DNA of 64,000 nucleotides from JACIYW01 sp014359745 (lineage in GTDB: Bacteria; Pseudomonadota; Alphaproteobacteria; Rhodobacterales; Rhodobacteraceae). The notes below the pieces were generated by a model. It was not told where the DNA came from and ran no database searches. It saw only the letters and a list, made by a program, of their open reading frames with translations. The position numbers were made by a program, and so were the translations under genes. Position 1 is the stretch's first letter. Every line of letters starts with the position of its first letter. Shown here in pieces: positions 57,255 to 64,000 of this stretch. The DNA lies in assembly GCA_050433985.1 (NCBI GenBank), contig JBNPWE010000012.1:33658-97657 (forward strand), in the 5' to 3' direction.

Positions 57255-57646
57255 CGCGTCGTGGCACCCCCGAGGCCGATGTGCAGCGCGCCATCGTGCA
57301 GGCGCTGCGCTTTGCCCTGCCCCGCGATGCAATCATCCATCACTGCGCCAACGAGGTGACCGAGGCCGGGCCCCGCGGCGCAAGGCGCCAGTCGATCCTG
57401 GTCGGCATGGGCGTCCATGCCGGTTTCGCAGATCTGATGATCCTGTGTGACGGGCGCATCCTGTTCCTCGAGCTGAAGGCACCGAAGGGCCGCCTTCGCC
57501 CCGACCAGGAGGCGTTCCGCGATGCGGTGCTGGCGCAAGGGTTCGGCTGGGCGCTCGTCCGCTCGGTCGACGATGCGCTGGGCGCGCTGGCGGACAATGG
57601 CTTCACCAGCCGCGTGCAGCTCCCGGCACGGAGGGTTACGCCATGA
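57251..57646 (+). CDS. VRR-NUC domain nuclease (copy 2)
   Basis: 131 residues from ATG 57251. VHAGFADLMILCDGRILFLE with LKAPKGRLRPDQEAFRDAVL keeps the acidic residue, the E-x-K pair and the Gln of the nuclease core. It is more divergent from copy 1 after residue 65 than before it, suggesting recombination. Confidence 0.85.
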   Translation: MTRRGTPEADVQRAIVQALRFALPRDAIIHHCANEVTEAGPRGARRQSILVGMGVHAGFADLMILCDGRILFLELKAPKGRLRPDQEAFRDAVLAQGFGWALVRSVDDALGALADNGFTSRVQLPARRVTP

Positions 57647-58638
57647 GCCACAAGGCCACCCTCTGGGCCATCGATCAGCGCGGGCTGAAGCCCACGACGA
57701 AGATCGTGCTCTGGCATCTCTGCGACCGCTTCAACCCCGACTTCGGCTGCTTCCCTTCGCAGGCGCGGTTGGCGGAGGATTGCGAAATCAGCCGCTCCAC
57801 CCTGAACGACCATCTCGACCGGCTGGAGGCGGCAAAACTGCTGCGGCGCGTACCGCGCGTCGATCCCGTTACCAAGCGGCAGATGCCCACACGTTACATC
57901 CTGGGGTTTGAAGACAGCGGCACACCTCATGATCCCGAGCCATGTCCGGAATCCGGACATGGGGATTGGCCGGTTTCTGGTGTTGAGGCTTTTGCCCAAG
58001 GCACCGACAATCCGGCCGACCCGTCTCCGGAAATCGGACACGGCAATCCACCGAAAGCCGTGTCCGGAATTTGCCCCGACCCGTGTCCGGAAAATGCCCA
58101 AAGCCGTGTCCGGAATCCGGACACTAACCTTGTAAGAGAACCTTTAAGTAAACCTGTAAAGGAGGAGGAGGGCGCGCAGGCGCGCGATGCGATCTCTGAT
58201 CAGTTTTTCGGGGAACTGCTGGATGCGCTGGGCCTCGATGCCACTGCCCTGCCCGGCTGGTGGCAAGGCTGGCCGCCCCGAATGCACGTTCAGCGCTGGC
58301 GCGACGAACTCGGGCTGACGGAGGCGGAGATCGTCACGGTGGCCGAGGCTTCCCGCAATGAACACCCCGCACCGCCCGATGGGCCGAAGGCGCTGGACCG
58401 CACCATGCAGCGCGCCGCCCAGCGCAAGGTCGAGGCAGCCGGGCGGAAGCGTCGCAAGGGCAAATCCAAACCGGCACCAGCGGCAAAGCCGATCACCGAC
58501 CTGCCCGCCTTCTACGCCAAGATCGTCAACGCGGATGGATACCTGCCGGTCAGCGCGATCAGTAACACCATGCGCGATGCCATGCTTGGCCGGGGGCTGG
58601 TTACCGCCGAACGCTTGCGCGAGCGGGGGATCCGGTGA
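57643..58638 (+). CDS. phage replication initiator, helix-turn-helix type (copy 2)
   Basis: 331 residues. The winged helix (KATLWAIDQRGLKPTTKIVL, CFPSQARLAEDCEISRSTLN, DHLDRLEAAKLLRRVPRVDP) aligns with copy 1. The middle iteron-coding segment is rewritten but keeps repeated CPxxGHG-type peptides, and the C-terminal LPGWWQGWPPRMHVQRWRDE aligns again. The stop overlaps the methyltransferase GTG. Confidence 0.8.
   Translation: MSHKATLWAIDQRGLKPTTKIVLWHLCDRFNPDFGCFPSQARLAEDCEISRSTLNDHLDRLEAAKLLRRVPRVDPVTKRQMPTRYILGFEDSGTPHDPEPCPESGHGDWPVSGVEAFAQGTDNPADPSPEIGHGNPPKAVSGICPDPCPENAQSRVRNPDTNLVREPLSKPVKEEEGAQARDAISDQFFGELLDALGLDATALPGWWQGWPPRMHVQRWRDELGLTEAEIVTVAEASRNEHPAPPDGPKALDRTMQRAAQRKVEAAGRKRRKGKSKPAPAAKPITDLPAFYAKIVNADGYLPVSAISNTMRDAMLGRGLVTAERLRERGIR
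57939..58125 (+). repeat. iterons inside the replication gene, putative origin (copy 2)
   Basis: Five units: CCATGTCCGGAATCCGGACA at 57940, CCGTCTCCGGAAATCGGACA at 58021, then CCGTGTCCGG at about 58058, 58081 and 58103, the last ending GGACACTAACC. The core CCGTGTCC(G/A)GAAT--GGACACGG is shared with prophage 1 with small changes (GG here for AG there after GTCC). Confidence 0.75.
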
Positions 58639-59901
58639 ATGGCATGGTGTCACGTCCCCGGCACGGATTGTCCCTCTGCGCAGGCGGCGGAGGCCTTGAT
58701 CTGGGCCTTATGCTCGCGGAACCCGGATATCACACCCGCGCCTTTGTCGAATGGGAGGACTGGCCCCGAACTGTGCTCATCGCGGCCCAGCGCGCGGGAT
58801 ACTTCGCCCCAGCCCCGATCTGGGACGATCTGCGCAGCTTCGATGCCCGACCCTTCTGCGGGGCGTTTGATGCCGTCCTCGCCGGATATCCCTGCCAGCC
58901 CTTCAGCGCGGCCGGAAAGCGCGGGGGTGCCGACGATCCCCGCCACCTTTGGCCAGACGTCGCCCGTGTCATCGATGAGTGCCGCCCCCAATGGGTCTTC
59001 CTCGAAAACGTCGTCGGGCACGTCACCCTCGGGCTCGAGACCGTCCTGCGAGAGCTTTGGGCAATGGGCTACACGCCTGCGGCGGGCTTGTTCTCGGCGG
59101 CAGAAGTCGGCGCGCCGCACCAGCGGCTCAGGATCTTCATCCTGGCCCACACCGATGAGCCTGCATCCCGGAACGGATCGCTACAACCCGGCCGGGAACA
59201 GCGACTTCACCCGCAAGGCGGAAGCGCTGGCGCTGGGCATCGCCAACTGGTCGACGCCGAAAGCCACGGATGGCGCGAAGGGTGGGCCGGGCCAGAGCTA
59301 TGGCTCGGACGGGATGCCACCCCTGCCCGCGCAGGCGGCGCAATGGCAGACGCCGGTGGCCGACGACCAGATGGATCGGCTCCGCGGCAAGATCAACAGT
59401 CGGGGCGAGCCGAAGCTCAGCGCACAGGCCCTGCAGTGGCCAACACCGGCGGCGCAGAACTGGAAGGGCAGCAGCCCGGCCAGCGTGACGCGGGCCGATG
59501 GCAAGAGCCGGATGGATATCCTGCATTACCGGGCGGAGCAGGGCTTCACCCGCCCCGCCCCGGCGATCATGCAGGATGGGCGGCGGTCCTCGCCGCACGC
59601 CCCGATCTCGCGCCCGCTTTGGGCTTCGATGATTGCCTCGCATGGGCGTGTCGTCTCGCGGCGGATCCTGAAGGGCCGATCACGGCGGCGGCTGAACCCG
59701 CTCTTTGTCGGATGGCTGATGGGTTGGCCCATCGGGCACGCGCTTTGCGCCTGCTCGGCAACGGAGTTCACCCACTGGCAGCAGCACATGCGTGGCGCTC
59801 TCTCGCAGCTGCCCGTGGCCTCCGGCCCGTGGACTTGGCGGCCGAGCGACGAGCCGGAAAGCCCAGCGCAGATGACTCTCTTTGAAGGATTGCAGCCATG
59901 A
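58635..59901 (+). CDS. phage C5-cytosine methyltransferase, apparent +1 frame switch (copy 2)
   Basis: GTG 58635 (GGGGGA four bases upstream, GTGA overlap with the replication stop) or ATG 58644. Same motifs as copy 1 in the first half: LSLCAGGGGLDLG, GYPCQPFSAAGKRGG, FLENV, APHQRLRIFILA. From about 59142 the +1 frame is the conserved one (WPTPMSLHPG, STPKATDGAKGGPGQSYG, LNPLFVGWLMGWP), ending at TGA 59901 in an ATGA overlap. The interval is 1267 bases in both copies, that is, 422 codons plus one base. Confidence 0.8.
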
Positions 59902-60599
59902 GCATGCAGGGACGGATTGGGCATGCGCGTGGGGCCAAGACAAAACGTGCGCTGGGCGTGCAGGCGGCGCTGGAATGGGCGTTTCGGGTGGAAAAAGCGC
60001 AGCTGGAATTGCCGCCGCCGAAGGATGTGTCGGAAGAGGGCTTCGGCCTTGAATACGTTCTACTGCAGCGTGCGGCGCTGGGCTGCAAGGTGGATGGTGG
60101 CCAATATAAGATGGGAAGCTACACCCATGCGGATGCTGAGATCGTTGCCGCCACCGTCGCCGGGATGCCCGACAGTCTCGGCGGCATTCGCATGGCGATC
60201 AGCGTGGCCGAACTTGCCCGCGCCGGAATGACGCCCGACTGGATGCCCGGCGTCGCGCCGCGCTGTGTGCCGGTCGAGACGAAGAGCAACCAACATGGCG
60301 AGCGGGCGACCACCATGGTCGTCGGGACCGAACGGGTGCTGACGCGCGGCAAATGGCGCACGGTGGAAGTTCTGGCCTGCCCGGTGACATGGCGACCGCA
60401 CCCCGAGCAGATCGCATCCGCCCGGCGCGGTTATGAGGATTGGTGGCAGGCGCTGGATTGGGTGCGGGATGGGTTACTGGCGGGCGGGATGCTGCGGGAG
60501 GTCGAGGTGACGGCAGCGATGCCTGTCCGAACGCCGTGGTCAAAATTGGAGCTTCGGGCAAAAGCTGTGCGGCAAGACAGAAAGCGGCTTGAGTTTTGA
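59898..60599 (+). CDS. hypothetical early protein (copy 2)
   Basis: 233 residues, ATG 59898 overlapping the methyltransferase stop. It follows copy 1 closely (LGVQAALEWAFRVEKAQLEL, SYTHADAEIVAATVAGMPDS) except for its last 30 residues, TPWSKLELRAKAVRQDRKRL. Beyond it the second element no longer resembles prophage 1. Confidence 0.75.
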   Translation: MSMQGRIGHARGAKTKRALGVQAALEWAFRVEKAQLELPPPKDVSEEGFGLEYVLLQRAALGCKVDGGQYKMGSYTHADAEIVAATVAGMPDSLGGIRMAISVAELARAGMTPDWMPGVAPRCVPVETKSNQHGERATTMVVGTERVLTRGKWRTVEVLACPVTWRPHPEQIASARRGYEDWWQALDWVRDGLLAGGMLREVEVTAAMPVRTPWSKLELRAKAVRQDRKRLEF

Positions 60600-60658
60600 A
60601 GGCAACACGGTAACTTGAGGTTGAGCGATGGCTCGCAGATTAATGTATTTGGGGAAAG

Positions 60659-61021
60659 ATGGTGGGCAGCGAACATGACCAACGGCGTGAAGGGGCCGCG
60701 CCGGGTGCTCAGACCGGGCCCGTAGATCCTGTGGCGGGCAAGAGGGTCGCTGAGATCCTGGGCGAGATCGTCTGGCTGATGACGCAGGACCCGGCAGGCC
60801 GCGAGATGAAGGTGGCCGAGATCGAGACGCTGGTGATGCCAGCGATACTCGCGAGACGGTTCCACATCAAATATGCTCACGTGTCGGATATGCGACATCC
60901 AGGGAAGGCAACGCTGCAGCCGGTGGCTGCGGATATATTTGCATTGCCGCGCCCAAGTGATCCACCCGCCCGTCCCCCCCAAGTTTTAGCCAAATTTGCG
61001 TTAAAATTGGGGGCATCTTAG
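60659..61021 (+). CDS. truncated toxin-activating lysine acyltransferase (HlyC-like)
   Basis: 120 residues from ATG 60659, GGGGAAAG upstream. Residues 25-70 (VAEILGEIVWLMTQDPAGRE followed by MKVAEIETLVMPAILARRFH) resemble the N-terminal part of HlyC-type acyltransferases, LGE-VWLM-QSP-H----L-DLE-LVMP. The catalytic His after SP is not present (QDPAGRE) and the C-terminal two thirds of the domain are missing. HlyC proteins acylate RTX toxins. The truncated form is probably inactive or has another role. It is the first gene after the phage module. Confidence 0.55.
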   Translation: MVGSEHDQRREGAAPGAQTGPVDPVAGKRVAEILGEIVWLMTQDPAGREMKVAEIETLVMPAILARRFHIKYAHVSDMRHPGKATLQPVAADIFALPRPSDPPARPPQVLAKFALKLGAS

Positions 61022-61023
61022 AG

Positions 61024-61422
61024 ATGATGCCTATGACACGAACAAGTGTTTTCATTGTTGTCACAGGCGCAGCATTGATCACTGCTGCGGGTTTATACGG
61101 ATTAGCATCGCTTTCAGCAGATAGTGCACGGGATTTTCTTTTGAACGCCATCAACAAAAGGCTTGCGACGCCCGTGACCGCCGATGCAATTGATTGCAAA
61201 CCTTCTGGCATTTCTTTGCACGAAGGGCGGCGAGCATTTCGCTGCTTGGCTGAAATGGACTGTAATGATGGACCAGTTGAAATTGTGGTGTTTGCCGATC
61301 TCAGCAAAGGGCCATTCCTAGCGGGTGACCCACTGTCCACGCGCATTTTCCGCGCGTGTCCTGAAGTGCTGAGACGGCAGTTTAGGGAAATCGAAAGCCA
61401 GCGTATTGATCAAGGAGGGTAA
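61024..61422 (+). CDS. small membrane-anchored or secreted hypothetical protein
   Basis: 132 residues from ATG 61024 (or the ATG at 61033). An N-terminal hydrophobic helix (SVFIVVTGAALITAAGLYGL) is followed by a soluble domain with four Cys (IDCKPSG, AFRCLAEMDCNDGP, ACPEV), suggesting periplasmic disulfides. The DNA is A+T-richer than the phage genes. It lies 2 bases after the HlyC-like gene and 2 before the Hint-domain gene, so all three probably form one operon. Confidence 0.65.
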   Translation: MMPMTRTSVFIVVTGAALITAAGLYGLASLSADSARDFLLNAINKRLATPVTADAIDCKPSGISLHEGRRAFRCLAEMDCNDGPVEIVVFADLSKGPFLAGDPLSTRIFRACPEVLRRQFREIESQRIDQGG

Positions 61423-61424
61423 AC

Positions 61425-64000
61425 GTGGGTGGCCTAAGTAGCTCTGAAACGAATCCATTGGATTATTTGACGTCCGATTTGGCTGATGGCCATTATAAAA
61501 ATGGTGGAGGCGCGCCAGTCTACGTAGATCGTACGTTCTTTATGACGCAAGGAGCAGGCCTTGCTATTGACTATTCTAGAGCCGCGATTCTGAGCCAGCT
61601 TTCTGGGCTTACAAGCGGTCAGACCGTGACGCTGACTAGTGGTACTTATGATCGACCGCCGGGAGGTGTTGAACCCGATGAAGTGACCGTCGATTTCTAT
61701 GATATTTTCGGAACCGTCAGCAATGAAGCCTATGTGTATGGCGATTCTTCCGGGGTGATCCGTGGAACAATCGAAGCATTGGGAAACGGCCAATACCGTG
61801 TTGATCTGGATCTTCGAGTATATGATGAACAATTCGGCTTCGAGAACAATAATCAGGGCGGATTTTTCGAGTTTCTTCGCTCAGTTGGTGGATGGTGGGC
61901 TGGCGATGGCGATCCTTATGAGGTCAAGTTCCGAGGAGATGGCCCTGGCCGGATTGTCAAAGGTGAATTTACCCTTGAAGAATTGAAGGCGCAACTCAGC
62001 CCAAAGCCAGTCATAGCACATTGCTTCCCACCCGGCACAGCCGTCCTCACGATCGCTGGTCACATAATCATCGAAGCTCTCCTCCCCGGCGATCTCGTCC
62101 TTGCATTCGACCCTTCCGCCGATCTTGGCCGTGGCGCTCTGGTGCCGAAGCGGGTGGTGCGGCTGTTCCACAACGAGACGGAGGAATGGCTTCGGCTGTC
62201 GTGGCGCGATGGCGGTGAGGCCCGCGAGCTGACGGTGACGCCGGGGCACTGCTTCCTTGATGCCGATGGCCGGTTCCGCCGGATCGACGACATCATCACC
62301 GACGCCATGCCAACCGTGGTGCTGGCCGATGGCTCACTTGCGCAGGTGCGGGCCGAGCGGATCGTGTGGTCCGAAGAAACCCGCCACCTGTTCGAAGAAG
62401 TCGAGGCGGTTGCGATGGCCGCCGGTGACGGGCTGGCGCATGGCGCTGGCGGGGCCTGGCGCAGCTATAACTTCGAGGTCGAGGATCTGCACACCTATGT
62501 CGCAGGCGGCGTGCGGGTTCACAACGACAGCCAGGACACGATTGATCTCGCGGGCAATATAGGCCGGACCTTTGGAACGCTGCTCGCCAACGTGCTGCTG
62601 GAGGACGAAAGCCAGTTCGTGAAGGTGCTGGGCGGCACCGTTCTGGGCACGGTCACCGAAAACCTTGCCGAGATCATCGCCGACGCTGGCCATCTTTTCG
62701 ATGGCACCCAGATGGATTTTGGGAGTGCAGTTAATACTGCGATGCGCCAACTGCATGATGGGCCGACAGGGGGGGCAATCACCGAAGAGATGTTAGCGAG
62801 CTTCGGAGGGGCTATTTCCTCATTGTTCGTTGCCGAATTGGGGGAAGAGCTCGGACTCGAAGGGTTTGGTGCCCAACTCTTTGGGACGACTGGGACCAGC
62901 TACCTTGGAAGCGTATCGGGTCAAGTGTCGCATAACTTGTTTGTCGGGGACCCCGCCTTTTCTGACGTGCGGTGGGATGTGCCTTGGCAAACAATAGGAG
63001 GTTCCATCGGGACGTTCTTCGGCTCGTCGCTTGCGCACGAGCTCCTCCCTGCGGACACGCTCGAGGGAGCCATCGGAGGTTCTCTCGGGTCATTAGTCGG
63101 GGCTTCGCTCGGGGTGGCGGCGACGCAGACATTTTTCCAGTCGCTGGGTTTGTTCGCCGCCAACGTCGTGGTGCCGGGTGTCGGCGCGTTGGTGGGAACA
63201 CTGCTTGGCACATTCCTTGGGGATCTTTTTGGAAATTTGTTCGGTAACGATCCAGACCCTGGTGTAGATTTTTCGGCGTTTGCGACCGACCTAGGACGAT
63301 CAGCCATTCCTGGCACCAGCGTCGAACTAAGCGGCTTTACTATAACTCAAGATGGCTTCCCGATCGATACGGCCAGCCCTATTCAGACATCTATGATCGA
63401 TCTTACAAAGAATTATCTGCTCACCATAGGGGCAAATGAATTAGCCAATGCGCAAATCGATAACTTTTCCCCGCCACTCAGCATTCTTATTAACGAAAAC
63501 TATGTGCTTGGTAGCGACCCGCTGATCCGTGTTCTGCAACGCATGAACGTCGAAGTTGCAAACAACGGATCGCTGAAGTTCTATGTGAACGGTCAGCAGG
63601 TAAATTCAGCCGAGGCGATGGTCGATGGTGCTGTCACGAACTTCCTGCGCGAATCGCAGCCTATCGGCGGGGACATCTTTCTCAAACGGGCCGTTGACAA
63701 TTCGGTCGGCGGTTCCTCATTTACCGTCGCCAGCGCCATGGCCACGGCAGATGAGTATGAGAACTATCTCGCGAACCGCGAAGTCATCAATGCGTTACTT
63801 GTGGGAACCGAGAACACGGCCTTCGCCGGAAGCTGGGCCTATGTTCTCGCAGGGGCTGAAACACTTGGGCTTGCACACACGAACCAAAGTGATTTCAATG
63901 GCGGCCTAGTGTTCCGAGTCCGACATTTGCTACCGATTTCCCCTGATTTCATCGAGCGCATTCAGCGCGCGGCGCTCGCGGGTGATGATGTCTTCGGCGC
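61425..64000 (+). CDS. large Hint-domain (intein-like) protein, partial, runs off right edge
   Basis: GTG 61425 with AAGGAGGG six bases upstream; the frame stays open for 858 codons to the window end. Residues 1-195 are an unassigned beta-rich domain. Residues 199-367 form a Hint domain: HCFPPGTAVLTIAGHIIIEA (nucleophile Cys200), ELTVTPGHCFLDADGRFRRI, and the C-terminal splice-like YVAGGVRVHND (His366-Asn367). Residues about 500-610 are glycine-zipper-like (GGSIGTFFGSSLAHELLPAD, VGALVGTLLGTFLGDLFGNL), able to enter membranes. Such proteins in Rhodobacterales are large RTX-type or polymorphic-toxin-like secreted proteins, which suits the HlyC-like gene upstream. Confidence 0.8.
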   Translation, partial: MGGLSSSETNPLDYLTSDLADGHYKNGGGAPVYVDRTFFMTQGAGLAIDYSRAAILSQLSGLTSGQTVTLTSGTYDRPPGGVEPDEVTVDFYDIFGTVSNEAYVYGDSSGVIRGTIEALGNGQYRVDLDLRVYDEQFGFENNNQGGFFEFLRSVGGWWAGDGDPYEVKFRGDGPGRIVKGEFTLEELKAQLSPKPVIAHCFPPGTAVLTIAGHIIIEALLPGDLVLAFDPSADLGRGALVPKRVVRLFHNETEEWLRLSWRDGGEARELTVTPGHCFLDADGRFRRIDDIITDAMPTVVLADGSLAQVRAERIVWSEETRHLFEEVEAVAMAAGDGLAHGAGGAWRSYNFEVEDLHTYVAGGVRVHNDSQDTIDLAGNIGRTFGTLLANVLLEDESQFVKVLGGTVLGTVTENLAEIIADAGHLFDGTQMDFGSAVNTAMRQLHDGPTGGAITEEMLASFGGAISSLFVAELGEELGLEGFGAQLFGTTGTSYLGSVSGQVSHNLFVGDPAFSDVRWDVPWQTIGGSIGTFFGSSLAHELLPADTLEGAIGGSLGSLVGASLGVAATQTFFQSLGLFAANVVVPGVGALVGTLLGTFLGDLFGNLFGNDPDPGVDFSAFATDLGRSAIPGTSVELSGFTITQDGFPIDTASPIQTSMIDLTKNYLLTIGANELANAQIDNFSPPLSILINENYVLGSDPLIRVLQRMNVEVANNGSLKFYVNGQQVNSAEAMVDGAVTNFLRESQPIGGDIFLKRAVDNSVGGSSFTVASAMATADEYENYLANREVINALLVGTENTAFAGSWAYVLAGAETLGLAHTNQSDFNGGLVFRVRHLLPISPDFIERIQRAALAGDDVFG

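Overview
The window comes from a G+C-rich alphaproteobacterium, most likely Rhodobacterales (Rhodobacter/Paracoccus/Roseobacter type). I infer this from the tail-tip genes shared with the Rhodobacter gene transfer agent (DUF2460, DUF2163, NlpC/P60, giant host-specificity protein), the Hint-domain protein type at the right edge, and the codon bias. No ribosomal or other phylogenetic marker is present, so the genus is open.

Layout. (1) 1-6.7 kb is an IS graveyard: IS3, IS5, IS66 and IS21 family pieces, several chimeric or inverted, around a truncated unknown gene. (2) 6.3-6.6 kb is an attachment site made of the 3' part of an initiator tRNA-Met gene with short direct-repeat arms on both sides. 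(3) 6.7-8.9 kb is cargo: a TetR regulator, an AhpD-like protein and an Asp-nucleophile hydrolase, with matching palindromic operators. (4) 9.2-48.7 kb is a nearly complete prophage (prophage 1), possibly extending to the second attachment site. It holds a P4-type integrase, a divergent repressor candidate, an early operon (HTH protein, VRR-NUC nuclease, replication protein carrying iterons, C5-methyltransferase), an EcoRII-type restriction/Vsr/Dcm island, an exonuclease-BRCT protein, two ParB-methyltransferases, a minus-strand cassette of small genes, a lambda-type head module, a tail module ending in GTA-like tip genes, and lysis genes with an embedded Rz/Rz1 spanin pair. (5) 49-51.6 kb holds two minus-strand genes, one for a secreted ClpP-like protein. 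(6) 51.6-51.9 kb is a second attachment site with the same architecture and spacing as the first. (7) 52-54 kb holds small genes and a HigB/HigA-ImmA toxin-antitoxin operon. (8) 54.3-60.6 kb is a second copy of the integrase-repressor-early module (prophage 2). It then joins a truncated HlyC-like acyltransferase, a small membrane protein and a long Hint-domain ORF that runs off the right edge.

I read the region as two related prophages in tandem at one initiator tRNA-Met locus, with the intact tRNA expected beyond the right edge. Because the early module is present twice at moderate divergence, the window contains its own comparative test, which gives the strongest results. In both C5-methyltransferase copies the reading frame under selection switches by +1 in the middle of the gene. 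An intergenic block of a few hundred bases is more conserved than the genes beside it. A GCGCCACCC repeat cluster sits in front of both integrases and both early operons. Both replication genes carry a set of dyad iterons typical of an origin.

Other points are a canonical A AAA AAC -1 frameshift site joining the tail chaperone genes G and GT (the T part has no start codon of its own), an internal scaffold start in the protease gene, and a two-gene A+T-richer moron (DUF1828-like protein plus an unknown partner) inserted backwards between head and tail genes. That moron is the best candidate here for an uncharacterised phage-encoded system.
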